Notes: generated from the sequence alone by a model not told the origin. DNA of 64,000 bases from Diploptera punctata (GCA_030220185.1 JASPKZ010007284.1:248001-312000), one strand, 5' to 3'; counted from the first letter of the stretch, positions 31,290 to 43,631 are shown. Numbers and translations: made by a program.

Positions 31290-32196
31290 ACCATATGTTC
31301 AAGGAGGCCCGCCACCATGTATCTGTTTAATATGTGAGTTGACATTGGTTTGTAATTCCCGTGGAAATTGGAATTGTACACAAAGAGAGGGGATTAAATT
31401 AATGAAAAAGAAATAAGCACTGATGAAGACATATTCAGAAGTAAAACGTTATAACGCAATACTTCCCTTTCAATGTGTTTTAAATTTAATTTAATTCAAA
31501 TTTTATTTTTATTTTGAGAGGCATGAATATCGCACGTCACATCGTTTATAAGATGATATTACACTAAAATAGATGTGTTTTATGTCGTGTTTAATCATAT
31601 ATTGTTTAAATGGTCATTGAGTTAAATTTTTTAATCAATTATAGTTAAGAATTATTAACAATAAAGTGGAATTGCCGATCTCTCCGGAATCTGAATCCAT
31701 AACTTTCTAAATAAAAGTTTTAAGTGTTGTATGAACTAATCCGGTCATTTTAATTTTAAATATCTCAACATTTGAGAAGTTTTAACTACAAACTAAGATT
31801 TTACGCAGGGTTTCTCGAAGGGTATATCTTAGCACATTAGTATGCCGCGAAATTGCTTGACCGTCTTACGAAAAAATGCATTGGGAAAGTATGAACAGAT
31901 AAACACTGGCTTGTGAATTACGTATTTTTGAAAAGTTAGTTATTATATTAATTACAAGATTATAATCAATAATAATTTAATTTTAATACCAGGACATCAC
32001 AAAGTGGAGCAAGGGTGTTCCCAAAACTGAAAATTTAGTAAAACACAAAGTAATTACGTGATGGTATCGGTGAATATATCCAATAGACTTCCAGAAGGTA
32101 TAAATAATGTTCCTATTTCAGATTTCAAAAGAATTGTCAAATCAGTATTGATAAAAATAATTGTCCTAAATACTCGTAAGAATAATATTCCTATTC
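31290..32196. other. No gene recognised
   Basis: AT-rich, featureless. Confidence 0.4.
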
Positions 32197-32199
32197 TTA

Positions 32200-32502
32200 G
32201 GGTCGGTTTCACCAATAGAGGTAACTATATTACGCCAGTTTTCCCGTGTATCCATCCATAGTAATTCTGCCCGAAGGCAGGTCCTTCACTGCAATCATAG
32301 CATTTTCATGCTATGCTTGCAGCTTTACTAGGGAATTGTGTAGGTGTGGTAGATTCCCGTTGCTTTCCACACCGGTGAAGGATGATCGTGATGATGATAA
32401 GGATGATTATGATGATGATGGCCATGTGATTTCGGGGACCGTTTTTCCCGTGTATAATGCATAGAATAATAGAATAGTTACCTCTGTTAGTGAAACCAAC
32501 CC
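32200..32502. mobile_element. Small MITE (PIF/Harbinger-like) split by a SINE
   Basis: TIRs of about 32 bp: GGGTCGGTTTCACCAATAG at the left, and GGGTTGGTTTCACTAACAG read inward from the right, both followed by AGGTAACTAT. The flanks carry the 3-bp repeat TTA (32197-32199 and 32503-32505). A GGG-C/T-GGTTT terminus and TTA TSD fit the PIF/Harbinger superfamily. Without the nested SINE the element is about 99 bp. Confidence 0.75.
32252..32442 (-). mobile_element. SINE-A, 5'-truncated, 13-bp TSD, in the MITE
   Basis: Minus strand of the 3' 190 bp of SINE-A. Perfect TSD TTTTCCCGTGTAT at 32239-32251 and 32443-32455. Confidence 0.93.
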
Positions 32503-32505
32503 TTA

Positions 32506-33489
32506 GAAAACAATAAACACATAACAAACTCTAAATGAAGAATGTCAACAACATTACAATACCGTTGCTTTTGAATTAGAAATGTAGGCTTTCTTACTTC
32601 TGCTCAATTTGTTTCATACTAGAAACAACATTGGAAATTCCTCTAAAGCAGGAAGCGTTTTTTTTTTTACATTTTTATATTTCGTATAGCGGAACAGTGT
32701 CGCGAACTAATATACTTTCAGATCCCCTGATTTAACATAAGGTCTAAAAGACCTTGTCATCGAAGGTCCTCTAAACTCCACTAATAGCGAAATAATTTTA
32801 GGAGTAAAGAGGTGTTTAGTCGAGTAGTTTCCTTTATTATATCTAATACATCAGTTTCAAAACTTCGACATAGGCTTGAAATGTGGCAACCTAGATTTTT
32901 TCATAAGTAGATTTTTGTAAACCATACCACTACTACAGATTTGCACTGTATATTTTCTTCATTTTATGTATGTTTATATTAGTTTTACGAAGTCTATGGA
33001 CCATAAAAATAAACTATCGACACTTACTGCATGTTAGTGCTTGCTTGACCTTCAGCTCGATTGTAAAATTATTTATAGTTCATGATAACACCTAATCTGT
33101 AATTTATTATGAAATATTATAAACAGAACGTTGCGATCTTGAATTTGAATGTTCATAAGAATATCGTTTCGTTTTAGAATGTTACTTCATTTTAAGCTTG
33201 ATATTTTCATTACTTATTTCGAAATATTATACATATAAGAAATACTAAAGTCTCGTTATAAAATAATTCTAAAAGTAATGGTAGCTCATTTTCATTTAAA
33301 TATATATAAAATCTTGTGCGCATTTATTACATTTGCTATGTAACTTATGTGTTACAAACAGGTAAATTTAAGGCACGAGTTTGAAGAACGTTATATTATA
33401 TTATGTTATCGACTTTTTAATTTCATTTTACAATGAATTTGAATTTAAAATGCGAACATATTGTTTGAAGCAACTAGTTCCATACATAT
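32506..33489. other. No gene recognised
   Basis: AT-rich, no coding signal. Confidence 0.4.
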
Positions 33490-35390
33490 ATAAATATTAT
33501 ATCCTCGCTATCTACTGATGATACTACATCATCAAAATATGCCAAGAGTTTATTAATACCATTGAGTTGTACGCCTTATTTATTCTCTAAAGATTTTGTA
33601 ACATGCTCTAGTATAAAATTGAATAGAAGAGGGAATATTGCATCTCATTGTTTTAGCCTATTATGGATTTCAAAGTATGTGAAAACTATTTGCCATTCTG
33701 CGCCCTACTTTTTTGTCCTTTAGACACGTTGGAATAACTAACTTTATAGGAACTCCAAAGTTCAGAAAGATTCTATAACTTCTTTCTTTTAATTCAATCG
33801 TATGTCGTTTTGAATTCTACATACAGTTGATGTCCAGTGCCGTTATATTCCCATTTATTTTCTAAAATATATCTTATAATAAATATCGGACCTTATTGTA
33901 GACATATTTTATTATATTCTAAATGTATTTTGATGATCACGCAATCAATATAACGAAGAAGTCTACATACTAATATATTTATTATTTTGTACGAAGTTAA
34001 AAGTAAGAGAGAATCTCCTGCGGTTGTAGCAATCAGTTTTATCTTCTTTCTTATATATAGATACGATAATCTAGTCTTTCCACTCATTTGGAATAGCCTT
34101 TCCCCCCAAATCAAACTAAGGAACCAATGTATTTTATCCATGTATTTTTCTCTCCCTGCTTTATTAGTTCTATTGTGATCCCATCTCAATCTGATGTATT
34201 TACATTTTTAATTTTTCTGTCGACATTTCAACTCATAATGCGCTTGGCTCTGTGACTAATAGTTCTATTGTCTTTAAATATTTTTTTCAGTATATTGTTC
34301 TTCATGAAAATTTAATAGCTGATTTTATTGTCTCATCTATTTAATATATTCCTGGAATCTGCAGTCCTGTCCCCATTTTCATTCTTAATTACATTTGTTC
34401 TAGACTGAAGCTCTTTCTTTCTAACCTAATTACCTGATATAATTCTCTGATGTTCCTAATTTTTTTCAAACATTTCATGATCATTAATCTTCTCTCTCAA
34501 ATATTCCCTTCTTTACTCTTTAAAAACTATCGTAAAATGTTCCTACAATATAGGTATTATTATTATAATATTTATAAAGGTTCCAGTTGGCTTTATTTTA
34601 TTTATTTTTATTTATTTATTTATTTATTTAGCCTGGTGGAGTTAAGGCCATGTGGCCTTCTCTTCCACTCACCAGGACAAACATATATTACATAAGAATA
34701 TAACAATCTTAATTAACTCTAATATTAAACACTATGTAAAAATTTGATCAAAAGATATCTAATATACATATTACGATCTATAATACAACCAGTTAATATT
34801 AGTTAAAATTAAGACTAAAACTAATAATAAAATGTATACAAGCAAGACATATTAAATTGTCCCTGTCTAGTGTATATAAAAAACAGGAAAATAATGAGAT
34901 ATAGAAAACTAATTTTACGATTATACAATATTTAAAACAAAACAAATAAAAATATTTGTTATTCTTAATATTATTTACATAAATAATTAAGTATATTAAT
35001 ATTGCTAAAAGAATACTATCAGTGAGGTATATAAGTTAGTTTGTTATTAAATAATTCTTTAGTTTGTTTTTGAAGGATGTTATAGCTTTAAGCTTCTTTT
35101 AAAGTTTTATTCTTGCTTATTTTATTTACTTTAAGGAATTTTTATATGCTAGATTTTTTTGCCTTCCAATGTTACCCAATTGTTTTAGATTTACTTAATT
35201 TGGCTCTTGTAGTCAGTGTATTTTTGCTTTCTTTTTCTGTATCAATTTCGTCACATTACTCATTAAAACTATGTTTTATCTTGCCTCTTTTTTAAGTAAA
35301 TACCCTTTCTAATGCCGACAATTTAATAGTATGTCCATAGCTTCCCGTTCTCTATTTAATACAGTTTCTTCTTCGGTTGTCACATTTGTT
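33490..35390 (-). pseudogene. Old LINE-alpha copy, interrupted
   Basis: Collinear with 50400-51665: 33500-34540 matches the finger/palm part of the RT and the linker upstream, and 35155-35390 the segment before that. The catalytic box reads FDD instead of ADD and frames are broken throughout; identity is about 75% by eye against over 95% between the younger copies. LINE-delta interrupts it at about 34560-35110. Confidence 0.85.
34560..35110 (-). mobile_element. LINE-delta-related 3' end inside the old LINE-alpha
   Basis: Minus strand: ITSFKNKLKNYLITN and stop near 35040-35085, a long AT-rich 3' UTR, then 'tgtttgtcctggtgagtgg...ggccttaactccaccagg' and a TAAA-repeat tail. The same 3' motif is at 61715-61785. 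Exact ends not resolved. Confidence 0.75.
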
Positions 35391-35481
35391 ATAGTTATCG
35401 TTGTAATTATCATCATTCCAATTACATTATCATTATAATAATTATGATTATTATTATTGATATATGAATACTATTTATTTG

Positions 35482-35483
35482 TG

Positions 35484-35519
<36 letters not shown>
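35482..35519. repeat. (ATT)n microsatellite
   Basis: Perfect ATT repeats. Confidence 0.95.
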
Positions 35520-35579
35520 TATTATATAGACGTATTCCTGTTAATTTATACACTCTATGTAAATGATTATATCTTATTC

Positions 35580-35937
35580 CATCTCTGGAGGGGTCTGCCC
35601 ATTTCTCTTTTTCCTTTAATACGTAGGTTCTTCGCTGCTTTAATAAGCCTCGTATCGTCAGCTCTGACCACGTGGGCATTCCATTCCCTTTTCCTTGTTG
35701 TAATAAATGTCTTAAGATCTATGATACTGCATTCCTCCCTCACATCCTAATTCCTGACTCCTTCAAGTTTTGTTTTGTTTACTATGGCTCAAAGTATTCA
35801 TTTCTGCTGTTGTCGTGAGTTGTTTCGTTTGGCTAGTATCTGCTCTTGTATCCGCACCACATGTCATTATTGATCGTACACATGTTTCATAAACTTTTAA
35901 CTCACTTTCTGTTTTTAAATATTTGTTTTTCATAAGT
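35580..35937 (-). pseudogene. LINE-beta C-terminal fragment
   Basis: Minus strand: ESELKVYETCVRSIMTCGAD, TTTAEMNTL, then after a frame change TFITTRKREWNAHVVRADDT, RLIKAAKNLRIKGKREMGRP. Same subfamily as 6595-6945. It abuts repeat E at 35938. Confidence 0.8.
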
Positions 35938-36625
35938 AATGCCACGAGTGAATTTATAGAGAATTTGGAAATCAAGAGTGGCGTCTGTTAGGACTATTTA
36001 ACGAATAAAATTAAACTGTTTGCTCACAAATCATTATTTAACTATAGTTATTTTTAAATATTTATATATTTAATGTGATATTTGAAAACAAATGAGAAAC
36101 GATTGGTACGCTTCATTTGCTTCTTTTGTTCATCACTGCAACCAGATCATGATATTATTTATTGCCAAAGGATCGCAATGTTGTAAGAATGCACCCTAGC
36201 GGAGGAATTTATAACCAACGTTATAGGTATTAATTAATTTTTGATGTCCTATGATGTAAATATGTCAATTATATTTCTCTGCAACGTCATTTCCTGGAAA
36301 ATAATTCGTTTAAGTAAGTGCAAACAGTGTTTTTTTTTGTGGTACAATCAATCGTTACAAATGTTTTATATTATCTCTCGCATGCGCTTTCTGCTGACAT
36401 TCATGCACTATATATAACAATCTGGTAGCCATATTTCTTAGGGAATCAGTCACTGCAAAATAATGCTATGACCTATTCAGAATGTTAAAAAGGAGGTGCT
36501 TTCTTTATTATGATGAACTTTAGTTGATAAATTCTAGGCGAAACACGACTGTGATTGGTTGTAAATAAAAAACCTTGAAATGTTATTGGTCATTGACTCC
36601 CATTTGGGGCATGTGTTAAATAGTC
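35938..36625 (-). mobile_element. Repeat E, copy 3
   Basis: Best preserved ends: GACTATTTAAC at 35992-36002 and GTTAAATAGTC at 36615-36625 are perfect inverted 11-mers. About 54 bp outside the left 11-mer (gccacgagtgaatttatagag) belong to all three copies. Confidence 0.75.
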
Positions 36626-36639
36626 CATATAACATCTCG

Positions 36640-36753
36640 TACGTATCCTGATATTCTCGATGCTTTGAAAACCTGAGACTTACTTCGTCAATCAATCTAC
36701 GAGAGATAGAAATAACCGTCCTAGCAAGCCACCTAGCAAGCTCAGAGACATTG

Positions 36754-36814
<61 letters not shown>

Positions 36815-37317
36815 ATATATTTATTTGTTTCAGGTATGTAATGATTTTGTCATCTTATAAAGTGTACCTGAATAAGCTGACCTAAGGTAGGAGCATATAT
36901 ATTTTATTTTACTTTTCAATTACAAAATTTATTATTTTATAGTTAAACAAAAAGCAGAATAAAAACGCTTTAACTTTCGATATGAATTTCAAAATACAAA
37001 GTGAATCGAATAACTTGTCTTCTGCAGGGCACTCCTTCTTCTGCAGGGCACTCCTGCATGACAGTATATCAATTTAGTTCACAGTTGATTAAACATCTCA
37101 CGCACGTTTAATAAGTTTTAACATATTTTGTATAGCGAGATTTGAGAGGTATCTATATATATATATATATAATGGGTACCCCATTGTTGAGCTATAGCCT
37201 CTCCTTTGAAGGAGTTACTAGACAAAGTTAATTTTTTCAGTTACCTTATTTGCTCGTAGATGTAATTGATGGTCAACACACCGACCTAATGAGACATCTA
37301 ACAGGCAACTAAGATAT
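36640..37317. other. No gene; (ATT)n at 36755-36813, (TA)n near 37152
   Basis: Perfect ATT repeats of about 58 bp. A direct duplication 'cttctgcagggcactcct' occurs twice near 37020-37055. Confidence 0.7.
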
Positions 37318-37550
37318 TAGTAGAACGTTGATTTCGGTAAATTTTGCTTCGATGCCTCTTTATTCAGGCTTAAGGGTCTTTTACGAGCCTCAAAATCTTC
37401 AGACTCGGGACTCACGGCTTAAAGTCCCACCCGGAAGACTTATTCCTTGGATTTTTCCGTACTAAAAAAATCCATCGACCCCGGGCCGTGTTTGAACCCG
37501 CGACCCTCGGAACTAGAGGCAAGGACATAACCACTAGTCCACCGCGGCCG

Positions 37551-37553
<3 letters not shown>
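37318..37553 (-). mobile_element. SINE-B copy
   Basis: Minus strand: 'ggcggccgcggtggactagtgg' head, box B GGTTCAAACAC, 'gatggatttttttag', then a 3' body ending in 'ttaccgaaatcaacg'. The tRNA-like start abuts (TA)n at 37554-37589. Confidence 0.85.
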
Positions 37554-37591
<38 letters not shown>

Positions 37592-37640
37592 CTTCAGAGA
37601 AAGATGAAAAAGGGACGTCCCTATCGTACCTAAAGTATAT

Positions 37641-37956
37641 CCATCGATCCATAGTAATTCTGCTCGATGGCAGGTCTTTCACTGCAATCATAGCATTTTT
37701 ATGCTACGCTTTGCAACTTTACTAGTGAATTATAGGTGTGGTAGCTTCCCGTTGTTTTACACAGCGGTAAAGGATGATGATGATGGTGACTGGATGATTT
37801 TCGGGGACCGTTGGGCCCTAAGCTTTCTGACATTTGTCTTACAGATAAGGAAAAATACCCGAAGAAACCTCACCCAGGAGCCTGTCTCGACCGGGAATCC
37901 AACCCGGGCCCGCTGCGTGACAAGGCAGCACGCTACCTGGAGACCACAGCTGTGGG
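37641..37956 (-). mobile_element. SINE-A copy, 12-bp TSD with one mismatch
   Basis: Full-length. TSD CCTAAAGTATAT (37629-37640) and CCTAAGGTATAT (37957-37968). Confidence 0.9.
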
Positions 37957-37969
37957 CCTAAGGTATATA

Positions 37970-38470
37970 GAAGGAGTTAAAAATAGTGTGTCCAAAATTA
38001 CCGATATTAGTGCCCAGTCCATAGATTTCTGGATTCTGAGCTCATTGTGAGTGTGCAGATACGATGTAACTCCAAGTTCGATCCATGAGACAACTAGGGT
38101 GTGATGAGGGATGAAAAAAATATGTCTATTACCGTGATTAGTGCCTAATCCATTGTTTACGGGTCGATAAGCTAATTGATCACAGACCCTAGGACATTTA
38201 AGTCCATGTTTCATTCCTAGAATCCACAGCGAGTGAGTGTGTGTGGCGTGCATAAATATTCATAAAGGATCGATAAGTGTCTAGTCCATAATTTTCGGGT
38301 TCACTGAGATGAACAGTGATTCTCCCGATGCCACTTAAGTCAAAGTTCAGCCCCCAATAGCATGGGGGTGAGAAGGTGTAAAAACGTTCAAAGTGACAGA
38401 CAATCGTGTCGATTCTATTTTTCTACGTCGCTAAGCTGATTGGTTTCAAGAAGTTTGGGTTAAATAAATA
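37970..38470. repeat. Diverged tandem repeat (about 130-140 bp), block 1
   Basis: Units recur at about 37998, 38130, 38265 and 38398. Each reads roughly 'ccgatattagtgtcgaatcc', then 'tttcgggtcgctaagctgattgg', then 'cgatgccatttaagccca', 'gatgagaaggggtgaaaaa'. Identity between units is low (about 60-70%), so the array is old. Confidence 0.7.
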
Positions 38471-38476
38471 AATATT

Positions 38477-38800
38477 AAAAACTCCAAGCGCGACAGCCCT
38501 AGAAAGCCCTTGGCCTGCCCTCCTGCTGTTGGCCTCACGTCCACATGTGTTAATCACTGAGGTAGACGATCATAAGCCAGTGTAGGGGTGACATATGGTC
38601 AGAATGTCGGGTCGCCCGGCCGTTAAAGCTGGTCTTCTCAACCTGAAAAATGTCTCACGATGTTGGGCGGGCACCGGTCCCATACTGGCAGAAATTCCAT
38701 GAGAAAATGTCTTCCTCCATGGGGACTGGAACCAGTGCAAGTCCCGTAGCTCTACGGCAAGGCATCGTGCCTTAACCACTCGGGTACGGCGAGGATATAT
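38477..38800 (-). mobile_element. SINE-C copy, diverged
   Basis: Same order as the other two copies with a deletion in the middle. Possible 9-bp TSD ATAAATATT (38468-38476 and 38801-38809), weak because the right copy lies in an AT microsatellite. Confidence 0.85.
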
Positions 38801-38805
38801 ATAAA

Positions 38806-38841
<36 letters not shown>

Positions 38842-38966
38842 CATCGAAAAGCGTCACTGCTATAAAGTAAAAATGTTCTCTTTAATTTTGCTTACTTGTT
38901 ATAGTAGCTACTAGGTGGCAGTGGAGACCGAGTTCCCGCTACATCTGGTAATAATAGAGAATATGT

Positions 38967-39068
38967 ATAAGAAAAATGAATGTTTGTTCTAGATTCGCCT
39001 GGTAGCGTACTGAGATATCAACTCAGAGGTCCGGGTTCAAATCCCGTCCAGGCATTTATTTTTCTTAT
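38967..39068 (+). mobile_element. tRNA-like core between 16-bp inverted repeats
   Basis: Arms ATAAGAAAAATGAATG (38967-38982) and CATTTATTTTTCTTAT (39053-39068) differ by one pairing. Core 38995-39053: acceptor GCCTGG/CCAGGC, anticodon stem CTGAG/CTCAG with loop ATATCAA, box B GGTTCAAATCC; the D arm is deleted. Followed by (TA)n. Confidence 0.65.
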
Positions 39069-39111
39069 CTTGTCATATATATATAGTATATATATATATA
39101 TATATATATAC

Positions 39112-40370
39112 TGGCATAAATCTCCAATGCATGGAGAAATTTCAACCAAATATATTACGCACATTAAATATCATTTTGGAAAAGTGGCTGTAAGGGGGCA
39201 AATTACCCCTAGCATCTTTATCGAGGCGAGAAGGGGATGAAATATAAAATATTATATTGTCATATAACTCTGGAACGTCTGGATAAGTTTCAACCATACT
39301 CAGTACACATATAACTTATAATATAGAAAGATACTTTGGGGTAAGATACCTCATCACCCCTAGGACGGGTGAGAGAAGGAGAAACTTAAAAAATAATCGA
39401 AATCTAGTATTATTAATGTCGATTTCATAGCTTTCGGATTCTCATCTGATTGGTGACAGTTTCGATGATTATATTTGAGCCAAAGCGTGATCTCTTAACA
39501 CTGCTAAACCGAAAGGGATGAGAAGGGGTTAAAATAGAATTACAAAAACTGACGGATATTAGTGTCGAATCCATACTTTTCGAGGTCGCTGAGTGGATTG
39601 GTCACAGCTTCGATGTCATGTAACCCATTTTAAGCTGGTTAAAAGAGGTGAAACATAAATAACCGTAATGACCGAGTATAGTATTCAAACAATGGTTTTC
39701 GGTATCTTTTATCTGATTGGTATCATACTCAATGTGATTTAAGCCCAATTTTGACCTTTATCGCCCTTAAAGAGAAGCGAGAAAGGATAAAAAATAAAAT
39801 TTCAAAAATTGGCCAAGATTAGTGTCCGATATATTGTCCCAGGTCCTATATTAATTGGTCACGGTCCAGATGAAATTTAAGATCACATCTGACACACAAC
39901 ATCCCTAAGGGCTTGAAGAGCTACAAGGGGTGAAATATAGAATGAAACAGTGACCAAGATTAATGTAAAATCGAATGTTTTCTGGATCATTAAACTGTTT
40001 AATGCCCCTAAGAGGTGAAGGAGGATGAAAAGAAGCTAAAAATAAGATGTCAGAAGTGGCCGATATTAATGTCGAATCGAACGTTTTCGGTATCTCTAAG
40101 CTATTTGGTGACAGTACAGATGCCATTCAAGCCCAAGTTTGGCACTGGCATTCCTGCGGAGCTGTAAAGGTGAATAAATAAGATGACCGTACTAAACGAC
40201 ATTATTATTCAAACCATGACATTATTATTCAAACCATGGTTTTAGGACTCCATTTTCTGTTTGATGACACACTCGATGACAATTATGAGGGGAATAAAGT
40301 TGTTGGATACCATATGAAAGGGTTAAAAGGGTCTCCGTTGTTTGTGAAGGAAAATAATAATTAGGATAAG
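39112..40370. repeat. Diverged tandem repeat, block 2
   Basis: First two units (39112-39390) are of a variant type ('ggcataaatctccaatgcatgg', 'ctctggaacgtctggataag', each followed by 'caaattacccctagcatc' or similar). Then six to seven units of the block 1 type at about 39411, 39549, 39680, 39811, 39950, 40057 and 40183: period about 130-140 bp, one unit shortened to about 107 bp. A 20-bp tandem duplication lies near 40199-40238. Confidence 0.75.
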
Positions 40371-40647
40371 CAATATCGAGATAGTAATGATTTCAAAGCA
40401 TAAATTGTTAAGTTTATTTAACGATAGACAAGATTACTAATGAATAGGTATCAATATCGGTCAGGAAATGTGTGGCCAAAACTCGCAGAATCCCATTAAT
40501 TATCTAAATATTAATCGACGATTCTCGTTTATGCAACAAGGTAATCAGTCCGCCTACTCCGGTAACTAATGGAAATAATCGGCTAGTGAATAATTGTGTT
40601 AATAACGTGTACTACACACGTGATTCTGTTTTACTATACTTATAAGG

Positions 40648-41488
40648 GAACTGTCAACCCTTGCATTCCAAAACCTACCTTGAAATCTCTTCCAGAAAAG
40701 CGTTGTGATGTACAAAGTCCAACAAAATTATCCGCCGTTGTTAACTGCAAGGCACAAAAATCCAGCATCAAGTCTCTCATTTAAGCTAGAGGGAAGTAAT
40801 ACAACTCTATAATTGGTAGATTGTGTAACTCTCACTATCTGCCGTCCGCGCCGCATCTCGCCTCACTCCACTCCGCTCTTACTAACGCACGGAGTCGATC
40901 TGCTCCGTACAATGAGTTGCCTTTGCTGGATTCTGGCCTCGGTTTTTGTGCCTTGCAGTTAAATTGAAGTTTTATAAAATATTGGCAGTTCCTGCATTAC
41001 TTTATGGGAGTGAAACTTGGGTAATGACCAAAAAATTACAAAGTAGTATACAAAGTGTAGAAATTAACTTCATTAGAAGACAAAGGCTGCACAAGATTGG
41101 ATCGGATAAATAATGCAGATATAAGAACAGAGTTAAATATATATCCATTGAATGATAGAATCAAAGAATATAGAGATAAATGGTTTAGACATGTTGAATG
41201 AATGAATAAATGAATGAAGGAATGTAAGAAGGTTACTAAAAGCAACATTTATCTACAAGCCAAGAGGTTCAAGGAATGTAGGAAGGCCAGTGAAAAGATG
41301 GACAGAACAACTGTGAGGTATAACAGGCAATTTGCCTAGCCCGTGAAGTGAAGAAGAAGAAACAGTTAAAAACTGCAGCTTTTTTTGGACACGGCCTTGG
41401 TACACCAAAAAACTTCTCTGGGAGAAATTTCAAGGTAGGTTTCGGAATGCAATGTTTGACAGTTTCCCTTGTTAGATACGTTCTTGTA
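40648..41488. mobile_element. MITE family M copy 2, carrying a LINE
   Basis: The left end 'aagggaactgtcaacccttg' through 'gttaactgcaaggcacaaaaatcc' (to about 40770) is inverted in two parts at 40926-40963 and 41371-41488, because a LINE was inserted into the right arm. Central 40800-40920 is GC-rich (ccgtccgcgccgc). Without the LINE about 430 bp. Confidence 0.8.
40964..41362 (+). mobile_element. LINE-beta 3' end, 8-bp TSD, in the MITE arm
   Basis: Reads KFYKILAVPALLYGSETWVM, then a broken stretch with INNADIRTELNI, and 'gaagtgaagaagaagaa' tail. TSD CAGTTAAA at 40956-40963 and 41363-41370. Confidence 0.87.
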
Positions 41489-42334
41489 TTTTCTCGATAG
41501 CGAAAATAATTCTAGGTGCTATCGTGTATTCTAATTTTTCACACAATTGATCCTTGGAAATATCCAAGTCCACACTGACTCTATTTCAATCTCCTAAGAC
41601 TTTGACCGACTTATCGACCCTAACAGCCACCGAACTCTCCTGCTTTTCGTGTCTTAACGTTGTCGTTAGTTGATCGATGATTTACAAGATAGATGTATAA
41701 GATGTAAAAACAATACCAGGTTCTTTATTACGTAATTATCTGCCAAGGATAGTTTGGAGACACATTTCCCTGTCCACACATAGAAATGTATACTGTAAAA
41801 TAATTTCGCAGCACAGTGAGAGTCATGCCTCTACTCTTCCACCCACTCTCAGGTGTGATTTAAGTGTAGTTTGGAAGACTTTTGCTTGTAGTGGTGTTTG
41901 ACAATTGCTAAAAAGAATTAACTTTAAACGACTTCTGTGGGTTTCCCAAGGGTTATTGCGTGGGAATATTTAGTCGTCTGTGTGTATCAGGTATCCCATT
42001 GAGATATGCTACTCATGCTACATTAATTTTCTAACTCAGTGAGATATTGGAATTTTGATTCTCTGGGCTCTTGGCAAGTGGAAAATTATCTCGCTCCAAC
42101 TCGCATCAAATGTCTAACCCAATTAAGAACTTAGTCAAAAAAAAATTGGAATTAGATATACCTTGTTAGTGACTATCTATTCTAATCTTCTAATTTAAAT
42201 TCTATTAAGATATTCTAAATTCTAATATAAATTTTAATTCTATATTGATAATACTATTCCCATCGAATCCTTGCGATTTTGACAGTTAATTTTAATCTTA
42301 ACATAGCTATATTAACATAATATATATATCGGTC
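41489..42334. other. No gene recognised
   Basis: No coding signal; AT-rich toward the right. Confidence 0.4.
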
Positions 42335-42644
42335 CACCGCTGTGGTCTCCAGGTAGCGTGCTGCCTTGTCACGCAGCGGGCCCGGGTTCGATCCCCGGTC
42401 GGGGCAGTTTTTCTGGGTGAGGTTTTTATCGGGGTTTTTCCTCACCTGTAAGACAAAAGTCAGGAAAACTTTAAGGCCCAAACGGTCCCCGAAATCATAT
42501 GGCCATCATCATCCTTCACCGGTGTGGAAAGCAACGGGATGCTACCACACCTACAATTCCCTAGTATAGCTGCAAGCATAGCATGAAAATGCTATGACTG
42601 CAGTGAAAGACCTGCCCTCGGGCAGAATTACATGGATGGATGCC
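42335..42644 (+). mobile_element. SINE-A copy
   Basis: Full-length, well preserved (tRNA-like head, box B GGTTCGATCCC, tail ATGGATGG). No TSD found; its right flank is one arm of an inverted duplication. Confidence 0.92.
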
Positions 42645-42880
42645 ATCGGAACTGCATCCAATCAGCATAGCGACCTCGAAAATACTTTGATAATCATACT
42701 TATATCCGCGAAAATCTGCAATATAACATATATATATATATATATATATATGTATAAAGTAAAGTGATCCCACAACAGGCCAGGGGGCCCTTGGGGTAGT
42801 AGGAGGTTAAGGCTTCCACTTTTTTTGTAGACATTCGGCACTTTATGTCAGCCGGGTTGTCAGCCCTGCGTGACGGCCGC

Positions 42881-42916
<36 letters not shown>

Positions 42917-43011
42917 CCCATGTTATATTGCAGATTTTCGCGGATATAAGTATGATTAAGAAAGTATTTTCGAGGTTGCTATGCTGATTGATCACAGTTC
43001 CGATAGCAATT
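42645..43011. repeat. Inverted duplication of a tandem-repeat unit
   Basis: Arms 42645-42727 and 42921-43011 are about 90% identical in inverted orientation (catcggaactg...cagcatagcgacctcgaaaatac). The spacer holds AT microsatellites and a SINE-E copy. Confidence 0.82.
42769..42882 (-). mobile_element. SINE-E, partial
   Basis: Matches the first 115 bp (plus-strand view) of 54115-54324: 'gtaaagtgatccca', 'gtagtaggaggttaaggc', 'gtcagccctgcgtgacggccgcc'. Confidence 0.8.
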
Positions 43012-43019
43012 AACTCCAT

Positions 43020-43340
43020 GTTTGATCCATAGAACCCCTAAGGAGGGCGAAGGGGTGAAAAAAGGGACGAAAAGCAAAATTACAATAGTGGCCGAGATTA
43101 GTGTAAAAACATTGTTATCGGTGACAGTGAAGATGTTATGTAAGCCTAAAGTTTGAAGCTTTTAGCACCCCAACGAGATGAGAAGGGATAAAAAATTAAG
43201 TATCCAAAACGACCAAGAACTAGCCATTTTCTGGGTAGGTAAGATCATTGGTGACGTTGCAGATGTTATTTAAACAAGTTTGGGCCCTAGCAACTCTAAG
43301 GTATGAGAAAGGGTGAAAAATACGTTTATTGATTTATTAT
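43020..43340. repeat. Diverged tandem repeat, block 3
   Basis: Two to three further units ('tggccgagattagtg' at 43092, 'cgaccaag' at 43210). A final trace is at 44840-45080, beyond LINE-alpha. Confidence 0.65.
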
Positions 43341-43631
43341 TATCCGTCATTTACAAACCCTATTTCACCTTAACTTAATGTATATTAGAGTTATAGTTTG
43401 TGTCACAGTTGCGATACATTATATTATCTGAAACTGAAGTTTTTATGAATCTTATTTATGAAGACATTAAAATGTTTGTAGTACTTTACTGTCAACAGCA
43501 TTTCCGTAATGAGTGGTTCACTTAAACACGTGTTTTATTCATAAGGGAGGTGATTTCTTATCTTTCACTTCAGAAAAAAAGGGCAATCACAGATATTATG
43601 TTCAACATTCTGGCTGCTAATACCATTATTA

